Assembly (NCBI RefSeq): GCF_000332975.1
Contig: NZ_BANR01000004.1
Coordinates: 372,001-436,000, forward strand
Reading direction: 5' to 3'
Length of the DNA: 64,000 bases
Origin: Gordonia aichiensis NBRC 108223
GTDB lineage: Bacteria; Actinomycetota; Actinomycetes; Mycobacteriales; Mycobacteriaceae
Shown here: positions 57,533-64,000 of the stretch, one piece after another
Layout: every line of letters begins with the position of its first letter
How positions within the stretch are numbered: the stretch's first letter is position 1
Notes under the pieces: generated by a model
What the model was told of the DNA's origin: nothing
The model's database searches: none
Seen by the model: the letters and a program-made list of their open reading frames with translations, nothing else
Program-made: the position numbers and the translations under genes

Positions 57533-59227
57533 CTAGTCCGCTGTCTGGTCGGCCGACGTGTGTTCGCCGTCCTCCCAGCCGAAGTCACTATCCTCGGTTG
57601 TCGGTTCTGCACCGTCGGCGACCGCGACGACGCGACGCGGGGCGAGCCAGAGCAGGACAGCCGAGCCTGTGAGGAGCACAGCACCGAGCACGACGCATGC
57701 CTGGTTCATGGGTGTGATGAAAGCATCCTGCGCGCCGTCGAGGATGGCCCTCGACAGGCTCCCGGCTTGTGCGGGAAGGCGATGCGCGACCTCCGTGGCC
57801 TCCGCCAGCGATCGACCTATGCGGTGGGACACGTCGTCGGCCTGCGCAAGCAACGCCTGGCCGCCCGCCGTGTCGCCCGCGGCGATGCGTTGGCGCCCGG
57901 CGGCGTCGAGTTGGTCGCGTGCGAGCGTGCTCGTCGCGCCGATGCGCGCGGAATAGCCTGCGGCGAGCAGCGAGCCTGCGAGAGCGATTCCGATGGCCGC
58001 ACCGAGTTCGCGAGCGGTGTCGTTGACCGCCGAACCGACACCCTGGTTGTCGAGCGGTGTGTTCGACATGATGGCAGTCGTCGACGGGGCTGTCGCGAGT
58101 CCGATACCGACCGAGACGACGCCGGTCATGGCCGCAAACATCGGGTAACTGTCGTAGTCGACGAGACCGAGGAACAGCATTCCTATTCCGGCGACGAGAA
58201 TTCCGCCTGCGAGGACGAAGCGCAGCGAGTGGAACCGGACAGCGAGCCAGTTACCGACGAGTGCGAACACGCTGACCCCGACGACCATCGGCATCAGCGC
58301 GAACGCCGATTGCAGGGGCGAGTAGCCCATGACCAGTTGGAGCCGTTGCAACAGCAGATAGAACGCGCCGAACGATGCGAAGAACTGCAGCGCCACCGAG
58401 AGTGCGCCGGAACCGAAGGCGCGATTGGTGAACAAGCGGACGTCGAGCAGCGGATCGGTGATGCGAAGTTCCACCACACAGAACGCACCCAAGAGCACCA
58501 CACCGCCGATCAGCGCGACGAGGACGAGTGCATCTGCCCAGCCGCGGTGCGGTGCCTCGAGGAGACCGAAGACGACACCGGTCACGCCCAGAACCGACAG
58601 CGCCGTTCCGACGAAGTCGAAGCGCCCGGGATCGCTGTCGCGGGAGGTGCCGATTGTCAGACACAGGAGAGCCGTCAGGAGCGCAGAGGCCGCGAACGTG
58701 ATGAAAATCGAGTGCCATGAGAAGAATTCGAGGAGCACGCCGGTGACCAGGAAACCCGCGATCGCGCCGGCGCCCGCCACCGCTGCCCAGATGCTCACGG
58801 CGATACTCCGCTTGTCCGCGGGCACGCCGGAGGTGATCAGCGAGAGAGTGGTGGGCATGATGAGTGCCGCTGCCACACCGGCCAGGATGCGCGTGCCGAT
58901 CAACTGGGTGGGGTTGGTGGTCCAGATCGCGAGGAGTGAGGCGATGGAAAAGACGATCAGGCCCGCGATGAGGACCTCGCGTCGTCCGAATCGGTCCCCG
59001 ATCGCGCCGGCCGGAAGCAGTAGCGCCGCAAGGGCCAACGTGTAACCGTCGGCGATCCAGGTCATCTCGCTGGAGTCTGCGCCGATGTCGACGGCGATGT
59101 CGGCGAGCGCGGTGTTGAGGGCGGCCATCGCGGCGACCACCATGCTGACCGCCGCGCAGGCGATCAGGATCAGCCATGCGGCTCGCGTGTTCTCCCGTGT
59201 CAGCCTCGTACGTGTCAGGCGGGGCAT
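57533..59227 (-). CDS. DHA2 family MFS drug exporter
   Basis: The 564-residue protein has 14 helices and DHA2 motifs: ALNTALADIAVDIGADSSEMTWIADGYTLALAALLLPAGAIGDRFGRREVLIAG (by its core motif A), LITSGVPADKRSIAVSIWAAVAGAG, and PLDNQGVGSAVNDTARELGAAIGIA. It belongs to the QacA/EmrB-like exporters. The start at 59227 (MPRLTRTRLTR) is supported by the charged, short N-terminus; the frame to 59287 adds a poor leader. A tetrapeptide-poor C-terminal acidic tail ends it. Confidence 0.88.
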   Translation of the reverse strand: MPRLTRTRLTRENTRAAWLILIACAAVSMVVAAMAALNTALADIAVDIGADSSEMTWIADGYTLALAALLLPAGAIGDRFGRREVLIAGLIVFSIASLLAIWTTNPTQLIGTRILAGVAAALIMPTTLSLITSGVPADKRSIAVSIWAAVAGAGAIAGFLVTGVLLEFFSWHSIFITFAASALLTALLCLTIGTSRDSDPGRFDFVGTALSVLGVTGVVFGLLEAPHRGWADALVLVALIGGVVLLGAFCVVELRITDPLLDVRLFTNRAFGSGALSVALQFFASFGAFYLLLQRLQLVMGYSPLQSAFALMPMVVGVSVFALVGNWLAVRFHSLRFVLAGGILVAGIGMLFLGLVDYDSYPMFAAMTGVVSVGIGLATAPSTTAIMSNTPLDNQGVGSAVNDTARELGAAIGIALAGSLLAAGYSARIGATSTLARDQLDAAGRQRIAAGDTAGGQALLAQADDVSHRIGRSLAEATEVAHRLPAQAGSLSRAILDGAQDAFITPMNQACVVLGAVLLTGSAVLLWLAPRRVVAVADGAEPTTEDSDFGWEDGEHTSADQTAD

Positions 59228-59309
59228 GTGACCCCCGTGGGTCCTGCATCGCGGTTGTTCACGACACGCTGACGCGAAACACCCCAAACTCCTGCAACAT
59301 GTGACACAT

Positions 59310-59324
59310 TTATCACTGTAGTAA
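59310..59324. promoter_or_regulatory. Imperfect palindrome in the MFS/46-residue gene divergent promoter
   Basis: TTATCACTGTAGTAA at 59310-59324 is nearly self-complementary (TTAYYAC-W-GTRRTAA). It lies midway in the 159-base divergent region and could bind a TetR- or MarR-type repressor. Confidence 0.4.
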
Positions 59325-59386
59325 CAGACCGGGAGTGATTGACCAGCTCGCTGGACGGCGCCCCGGACGATCGAAAGTGAGAGATC

Positions 59387-59527
59387 ATGGCCTCATCCCG
59401 GGTCGCATCTTCACGAGCAGCCGACACGACCCCTGTCCGTCTGCACATTTGGCGGGTGTTGTCGATGCTGGCCGCGCTGATCGCGGTCGGTGTGGTGTTG
59501 GTTCTCATCCTCACCTCCGCGGCCTAG
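59387..59527 (+). CDS. 46-residue single-helix membrane protein
   Basis: The short frame encodes MASSRVASSRAADTTPVRLH then IWRVLSMLAALIAVGVVLVL then ILTSAA. A basic N-terminus of about 20 residues precedes one strong transmembrane helix. GAGAG lies before the ATG. It is divergent from the DHA2 exporter and shares its promoter region. Regulation of or assembly with the exporter is possible. I know no family for it, and a chance frame cannot be excluded, although the charge and hydrophobic pattern argue against that. Confidence 0.55.
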   Translation: MASSRVASSRAADTTPVRLHIWRVLSMLAALIAVGVVLVLILTSAA

Positions 59528-59549
59528 CGCGACCAGCGATCACGTCGAC

Positions 59550-59981
59550 TCAGCCCGCGTACTTCTCGACCACCGCGCCGACGCGCGGAAGTGCTGCGGC
59601 CACATAGCCTTTCGCCTTGCCGCGAAGTGAGTTGTACGCCTTCGCCAGTGCTGGCTTGGCGTCCGCGACCTGGTTGTCGGTGACCTGCAGCAGTGCTTCG
59701 GACGCTGCGTCGGAGTTGGCGGCCAGGTGGTCACCGAACGCGACGCCTGCGGGCTTAGAGTCCCAGAACGGTTGCAGAGCAGTGAGAAAGTCGGGCAGTA
59801 GCTGATCGGTGGCCCGGGTCACGATGTCCGGCTTGATCTTCTGAACGGCGCCATAGGCCGCCTTGACCGCGGTGCCGCTGAGTCCTTTCTGCTCCGACAC
59901 CTCGGCGTCGATGACGCCGACGAAATCGTTGACCACTGCCGGGCGGTTGGCCCCGAGTAGTGACTGCAGCGAATCGCTCAT
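59550..59981 (-). CDS. Conserved helical protein, DUF6918-like
   Basis: The 143-residue soluble protein (MSDSLQSLLGANRPAVVNDF) is predicted to be all helical, with VKAAYGAVQKIKPDIVTRAT, LLPDFLTALQPFWDSK and LAKAYNSLRGKAKGYVAAAL. I believe it belongs to an uncharacterised actinobacterial family (DUF6918), from memory. GGAG precedes the ATG. No function is evident. Confidence 0.6.
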   Translation of the reverse strand: MSDSLQSLLGANRPAVVNDFVGVIDAEVSEQKGLSGTAVKAAYGAVQKIKPDIVTRATDQLLPDFLTALQPFWDSKPAGVAFGDHLAANSDAASEALLQVTDNQVADAKPALAKAYNSLRGKAKGYVAAALPRVGAVVEKYAG

Positions 59982-60078
59982 CGAATCTCCTTCATGGTCC
60001 GTGGCGGGGCCACGGCAGATAGCGGGAATGACCGTCAGTGACCTTATCGGTTGTCACCCCGCTCGCACCCGACGCCAC

Positions 60079-60942
60079 TCAGCCCCGCTTGTCGAGGACC
60101 ACGTTGCCCAATGCTGCAGCATCGTCGCGTTCGATCACCGACGCTCGCACGAGCAGTCGGTCGGGCTCGTCCCACACAGCGACGTCGAGGGTTTCGCCGG
60201 GAAACACGACGCCGGCGAATGTCGCCGAGAAGTCGGCAACACGCGTGACCTCGCCGTCGAGAACCTCGTCGACGACGGCTCTGCACACCGACCCGTATGT
60301 ACAGAGTCCGTGCAGGATCGGCCGCGGGAACCCGGCGCGCTCGGCGAAACCGGGATCGGAATGCAGCGGATTGCGGTCACCGCACAGGCGGTAGAGCAGG
60401 GCCTGATTCGGCAGCGTGGGCACCGACAGTCTGCGGTCGGGATCGCGGTCGGGATAGGCGACTTTGCTCGACGCTCCGCGTTCGCCCCCGAACCCGCCCT
60501 CGCCCTTCGCGAAGATCGACGACCGCTCGGTCCACAGCGGTTCGCCCGTCTCGTCGACGGTGACCCCCTCGGAGATGATCACCGCTGCGGTGCCCTTGTC
60601 CTGGACCTCGACGATCCGTTTGCGAGTCGTCGCCTTGCCTTCCGGCGGCAGGGGTCGGTGCGCGGTGATCTGCTGGCTGCCGTGTACGACCTTCGCCAGA
60701 TCGATGTCGATGCCGGGAAACGAGACAGCAGGCGCCTGCGTCGCGTGGAAGGTCGCCGCGACCGTCGCGAAGGTGGGCAGCACCTTGGGGTTCGCGTCAT
60801 CGACGTAGCGGAGGCCCTCGATGTCGAGTGGATCACGTGCGGCCCCGACAGCGAGGTGATAGAGCGCGACGTCCGACGCTGTCCACGAAAAGGTGACCTC
60901 GGGCAGTTCGGCGCCGACGGCGACCGAGGGATCGATGGGCAC
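60079..60942 (-). CDS. chsH3: Steroid enoyl-CoA hydratase ChsH3-like (Rv3538 type)
   Basis: The 287-residue double-hotdog hydratase has an N-terminal half with VSFPGIDIDLAKVVHGSQQI and a C-terminal MaoC motif YRLCGDRNPLHSDPGFAERAGFPRPILHGLCTYG with catalytic Asp and His. M. tuberculosis Rv3538, next to kstD, has this length and role in the first side-chain cycle. The GTG at 60942 lies 3 bases after the kstD stop (TGA), so they are co-transcribed. Confidence 0.85.
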   Translation of the reverse strand: MPIDPSVAVGAELPEVTFSWTASDVALYHLAVGAARDPLDIEGLRYVDDANPKVLPTFATVAATFHATQAPAVSFPGIDIDLAKVVHGSQQITAHRPLPPEGKATTRKRIVEVQDKGTAAVIISEGVTVDETGEPLWTERSSIFAKGEGGFGGERGASSKVAYPDRDPDRRLSVPTLPNQALLYRLCGDRNPLHSDPGFAERAGFPRPILHGLCTYGSVCRAVVDEVLDGEVTRVADFSATFAGVVFPGETLDVAVWDEPDRLLVRASVIERDDAAALGNVVLDKRG

Positions 60943-60945
60943 GGT

Positions 60946-62670
60946 TCAGGCTCCTGCCTTCGTCGACGACGGTGTGGTCACGCCTGCATTGGCCGCCGCG
61001 TCGAGCGCCGCGAGGTACCCGAAGACCAGTGCAGGACCGATTGTTGCGCCAGGACCCGCGTAGGTGTGACCCATGACCGGGGCGCTCGTGTTTCCGGCGG
61101 CGTAGAGGCCCTCGATGACCGAGCCGTCTGCGCGCAGCGCGCGCCCCGTGGCGTCGGTCTCGATGCCGCCCTTGGTGCCGAGGTCGCCGGGCACCATCTT
61201 GACTGCATAGAACGGCGCCTTGCGGACGGGGCCGAGGCTGGGATTGGGCTTGTTGGTGATGTCGCCGTAGTAGTGGTCGTAGCCGCTCTCGCCCCGGTGG
61301 AAGTCAGCGTCGACGCCGGACTCGGCGAAGCCGTTGAAGCGCTCGGTCGTGGTGGCCAGCGCGTCGGCGGGTACACCGATCTTGTCGGCGAGTTCGGTGA
61401 TCGAATCCGCCTTGACGACCACTCCGGACTCAAACCATTTCTTGGGCAACGGTTGTCGCGCGTTGATCCCCGCGAAGAGGTAGCGATTCCGGCAGGTCTG
61501 GTCGAAGACCAACCACGCCGGGACGTTGTCTCCCGGACCGTCTCCCTGGCCGAACTCGCCGCCGTACATCTGGTGGACGGCCTCGACGTAGGGCAGTGAC
61601 TCGTTCATGAACCGCTCGCCGCGCATGTTGACGATGAACGTGCCGGGCACCGAACGTTCGGAAAGAGCGAACCACGGCCCGCGGGGGAGGGGGATCGTCG
61701 GTCCCCACCAGGCGTCGTCCATGAGTGAGACCGCGGCACCGATCTTGAGGCCTGCGTTGATGCCGTCACCAGTGTTCGATGGCGCGCCCGTCGTCCAGTC
61801 GGAGCCGATCGGCTCGCGCTGGTACTTGCGGCGCATCTCGGCGTTGTGCTCGAACCCGCCGCAGGCGAGGATCACACCGTGCGTGGCGCGGATGTCGACC
61901 TGCTGCCCGTCTGATTCCGCCCTCACTCCGACGACCCGGCCGTCGTCGGTAAGGAGGTCGACCAGTCCGGTGTTGAGTCGAAGCGGTACTCCGGCCCGCC
62001 GCACGCCGAGCAGCAACTCGGCGGCGAGCGCGGCGCCCATCGCGATGAGCTTCTTGCCCCGCGAGCGTGCCCAGAAGAACCGGCCACCCACCTTCGCCAT
62101 GCGCAGCGGGCCGCGCCAGTGGCGCATGCCGGTGTTGAGCCAGCGGTAATCAGATTGCAGCACAACCATGTTCAACGGGGCCTTGGTGTACTGCGGGTGA
62201 AGCGTGTCGAGATCGTCGCCGAGCGCTCGTGCGTCGAAGGGTCGAGGCTCGACGCTGCGTCCGCCGAGACGGCCACCGGGCGCCTCGGGATAGTAATCGG
62301 AGTAGTTCTTGACCCATTCGAGGTCAAGCGGGGCGTGCTTCATCAGGAATTCGAGCGCCTCGGGGCCCCGGTCGATGTAGGCGTCGATACGGTCTTCGCG
62401 TGCGTGTCCGCCGATGATTGCCTTGACGTACTCGCGAGCCTTCGCGGGGGTGTCAACGACGCCGTCGCGCTTGAGCACCGAGTTGTTGGGGATCCAGACA
62501 CCCCCGCCCGAGCGAGAGGTCGAACCGCCCCAGTACGGCGACTTCTCGATGATCACCGTGGACAGGCCCTGTGCGGCCGTCGTGATGGCAGCGCTGAGCC
62601 CTGCTGCGCCCGCGCCGACGACGACGACGTCGTAGGTCTCTGGTTGTTGTTGCTCGCGCTCGCCTGCCAT
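60946..62670 (-). CDS. kstD: 3-ketosteroid-delta1-dehydrogenase KstD
   Basis: KstD introduces the C1-C2 double bond in ring A, using FAD. The 574 residues start with the dinucleotide site VVVVGAGAAGLSAAITTAAQG and end with the second FAD motif TYAGPGATIGPALVFGYLAA. Active-site motifs are KNYSDYYPEAPGG with Tyr, and APFYAVKMVPGDLGTKGG with the Tyr and Gly of the catalytic set. RBS AAGGGAA precedes the ATG. KstR boxes lie just upstream. Confidence 0.94.
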   Translation of the reverse strand: MAGEREQQQPETYDVVVVGAGAAGLSAAITTAAQGLSTVIIEKSPYWGGSTSRSGGGVWIPNNSVLKRDGVVDTPAKAREYVKAIIGGHAREDRIDAYIDRGPEALEFLMKHAPLDLEWVKNYSDYYPEAPGGRLGGRSVEPRPFDARALGDDLDTLHPQYTKAPLNMVVLQSDYRWLNTGMRHWRGPLRMAKVGGRFFWARSRGKKLIAMGAALAAELLLGVRRAGVPLRLNTGLVDLLTDDGRVVGVRAESDGQQVDIRATHGVILACGGFEHNAEMRRKYQREPIGSDWTTGAPSNTGDGINAGLKIGAAVSLMDDAWWGPTIPLPRGPWFALSERSVPGTFIVNMRGERFMNESLPYVEAVHQMYGGEFGQGDGPGDNVPAWLVFDQTCRNRYLFAGINARQPLPKKWFESGVVVKADSITELADKIGVPADALATTTERFNGFAESGVDADFHRGESGYDHYYGDITNKPNPSLGPVRKAPFYAVKMVPGDLGTKGGIETDATGRALRADGSVIEGLYAAGNTSAPVMGHTYAGPGATIGPALVFGYLAALDAAANAGVTTPSSTKAGA

Positions 62671-62693
62671 CGGGTTCCCTTCGTGCTCCGCGG

Positions 62694-62707
62694 TGGAACG
62701 TGTTCTA
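62694..62707. promoter_or_regulatory. KstR box 1 in the kstD/SDR promoter
   Basis: TGGAACGTGTTCTA fits TnnAACnnGTTnnA. It lies 24 bases upstream of the kstD start. Confidence 0.85.
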
Positions 62708-62716
62708 TATACGAAT

Positions 62717-62730
62717 TAGAACACGTTTCA
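62717..62730. promoter_or_regulatory. KstR box 2 in the kstD/SDR promoter
   Basis: TAGAACACGTTTCA fits the same consensus 9 bases further. Two boxes could serve the two divergent genes separately. Confidence 0.8.
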
Positions 62731-62800
62731 GAAATGCGGCGCCAGGGTGTTGCCGAACAAGGCGGCGAGAGTCGTGCTCGGCGCAGAGAGGAAGTGTGCG

Positions 62801-63667
62801 ATGGGACAGGCCAGTGGGTGTGTGGCAGTTGTCACCGGCGCGAGCCGGGGTGCGGGCAAAGGTATTGCGCTCGCGCTCGGCGATACCGGGGCCAAGGTCT
62901 ACGTGACCGGACGAACCGGCCACGACGGGGACTCGGCGCTGCCCGGCTCGGTGTGCTCGACTGCGGACGAGGTGACACGGCGAGGCGGTATCGGCATCCC
63001 GGTCGTCTGCGATCACGCCGACGACGATGCCGTGGCCGCGCTCTTCGGCCGAATCGCCGACGAGAACGATGGACAACTCGACATTCTGGTGAACAACGCC
63101 CTGACCCTTCCCGACGCGCTGACGCGAAAAGGGCCGTTCTGGAGCAAGCCGCTGTCGCTGACCGACCTGTTCGACGTCGGCATGCGCTCGACGTACGTGG
63201 CGACGCACTGTGCTGCACAGCTTTTGGTGAAGCGTGGGGGTGGTCTCGTCGTCAACACATCCTCCTTTGGTGGCGCCTGTTACATGCACGGACCCGCCTA
63301 CGGCGCAGGCAAGGCCGCGGTCGACAAGATGGCGCACGACATGGCCGTCGACTTCCGCCCGTATGGCGTTGCGGTGGTCTCGCTGTGGATGGGTTTGCTG
63401 ATGACCGAGCGCACCCGCGCGGCATTCGCTGATCATCCCGACGCGTACGCGGGCCTTGTGGCCGGGGCTGAGTCGCCTGAGTTCGTGGGCAGGGTGATTG
63501 CCGCACTGGCCGCAGACGGGGACCTGATGTCGAGGAGTGGGCGGGTCCTCATCGCCGCAGAACTCGCCGACGAGTTCGGGATCGCCGACCTCGACGGGCG
63601 TCGACCGCCATCGCATCGCGCGATGCTCGGTGATCCGCCGGCTTTCAGCGCGGCGGTGATCGAATGA
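62801..63667 (+). CDS. Short-chain dehydrogenase in the steroid regulon
   Basis: The 288-residue SDR has VVTGASRGAGKGIALALGD for the cofactor, DILVNNALTLP, the catalytic Ser in VVNTSSFGG and YGAGKAAVDKMA (Tyr-x-x-x-Lys). It has a long C-terminus and looks like DHRS1-type SDRs. A hydroxysteroid or CoA-linked alcohol is the probable substrate (context). The ATG at 62801 follows GAGAGGAAG; the longer frame from 62747 adds an unsupported leader. It follows KstR boxes. Confidence 0.85.
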   Translation: MGQASGCVAVVTGASRGAGKGIALALGDTGAKVYVTGRTGHDGDSALPGSVCSTADEVTRRGGIGIPVVCDHADDDAVAALFGRIADENDGQLDILVNNALTLPDALTRKGPFWSKPLSLTDLFDVGMRSTYVATHCAAQLLVKRGGGLVVNTSSFGGACYMHGPAYGAGKAAVDKMAHDMAVDFRPYGVAVVSLWMGLLMTERTRAAFADHPDAYAGLVAGAESPEFVGRVIAALAADGDLMSRSGRVLIAAELADEFGIADLDGRRPPSHRAMLGDPPAFSAAVIE

Positions 63668-63713
63668 GCGGACTGTCGGCCGATCCGAGCTTCTCCCGGG
63701 GCTGCCGCAAAAC

Positions 63714-63727
63714 TGGAACATGTTCTA
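63714..63727 (+). promoter_or_regulatory. KstR box before hsaE
   Basis: TGGAACATGTTCTA fits TnnAACnnGTTnnA, 73 bases before the hsaE start. Confidence 0.88.
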
Positions 63728-63799
63728 AACTGGGTCCAACTCAGGTCGGGTGAGGTGTCTGATCCCTCCCGGCGATCGACAGTGAAAGTGGCGAAGACA

Positions 63800-64000
63800 T
63801 GGCGGTTGACCAGGCGATCCGCGAGCAGATCGCTGCGGACCTGTGGACGGCGGAGCGCACCGCGACAGCGATTGACCGGCCGACCGACGCCCACGCCGAT
63901 CTCGACGTGGTCGACGCATACGAGATCCAGCTCATCAACATCCGCAAGCGCCTCGGCGGGGGAGCCGAGGTCGCCGGGCACAAGGTCGGCCTCGCGTCGG
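63800..64000 (+). CDS. hsaE: 2-hydroxypenta-2,4-dienoate hydratase HsaE, 3' end cut by window edge
   Basis: The visible 67 residues (MAVDQAIREQIAADLWTAER then DLDVVDAYEIQLINIRKRLG then GGAEVAGHKVGLAS) match the start of MhpD/HsaE hydratases, which add water to the dienoate from ring cleavage. The gene continues past 64000. The KstR box just upstream ties it to the regulon; in mycobacteria hsaE-hsaG-hsaF follow kstD. Confidence 0.85.

Noticed and set aside
57359..58720. 453-residue plus-strand frame
   Set aside because: Shadow of the DHA2 exporter, with Arg/Glu/Asp-rich composition typical of antisense frames.
59863..61599. 578-residue plus-strand frame
   Set aside because: Antisense to the chsH3 and kstD genes, which carry full motifs.

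Overview
The window is high-GC, densely coded DNA that looks like a Gordonia-type member of the Mycobacteriales (inference). Supporting evidence is the mycolic-acid and steroid gene content (antigen-85-type mycolyltransferase, KstR regulon, KstD, ChsE/ChsH/Ltp2), a ClpC1-type ATPase, purS-purQ, and many ATGA, GTGA or TGATG start/stop overlaps. I see no rRNA, tRNA, CRISPR array, integrase or insertion sequence. No gene-free stretch exceeds 300 bases.

Layout. 1-2790: glutathione peroxidase fragment, purS, purQ and an M18 aminopeptidase. 2812-11055: a cell-wall lytic transglycosylase, a beta-propeller membrane protein, an NmrA-type reductase divergent from an HxlR regulator, an ECF sigma factor coupled to a triple-VOC protein, a secreted LppP/LprE-like protein, and a VOC plus RibD-like pair. 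11056-18580: clpC, a very unusual all-acidic protein made of eight 13-residue Asp/Gly repeats, an aldo/keto reductase, echA9-echA8-like valine and fatty-acid genes, an SGNH hydrolase and a cold-shock protein. 18581-24920: an acyltransferase with no canonical start codon, an MFS exporter, TspO, a DinB-like protein, and WYL, GntR and MarR regulators.

24917-29867 is a minus-strand operon: acyl-CoA dehydrogenase, family III CoA-transferase, MaoC/HTD2-type hydratase, CitE-like lyase, alpha/beta hydrolase. It has the enzyme set of itaconate/C5-dicarboxylate dissimilation. Its promoter shares an ATAGACTAT site with the adjacent gntR gene, so that regulator probably controls it.

30065-44956: a mycolyltransferase, then a compact nitrate assimilation block: narK, nirB1, nirD1, nnaR, a sirohydrochlorin chelatase gene, a nitrate reductase fused to a CysJ-like flavoprotein, a small unknown gene, nirB2, and a Rieske nirD2. 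Together these import nitrate, reduce it to ammonium, make the siroheme chelation step and encode their own co-activator. GlnR-like sites precede narK and possibly nasA.

44984-64000: a KstR-controlled steroid catabolism region: kstR, fadE34, the igr-like set chsE1-chsE2-chsH2-chsH1-ltp2, fadD19, then unrelated secreted-lipase and transporter genes, then chsH3-kstD divergent from an SDR gene and hsaE, which runs off the right edge. Five KstR-box palindromes mark its promoters.
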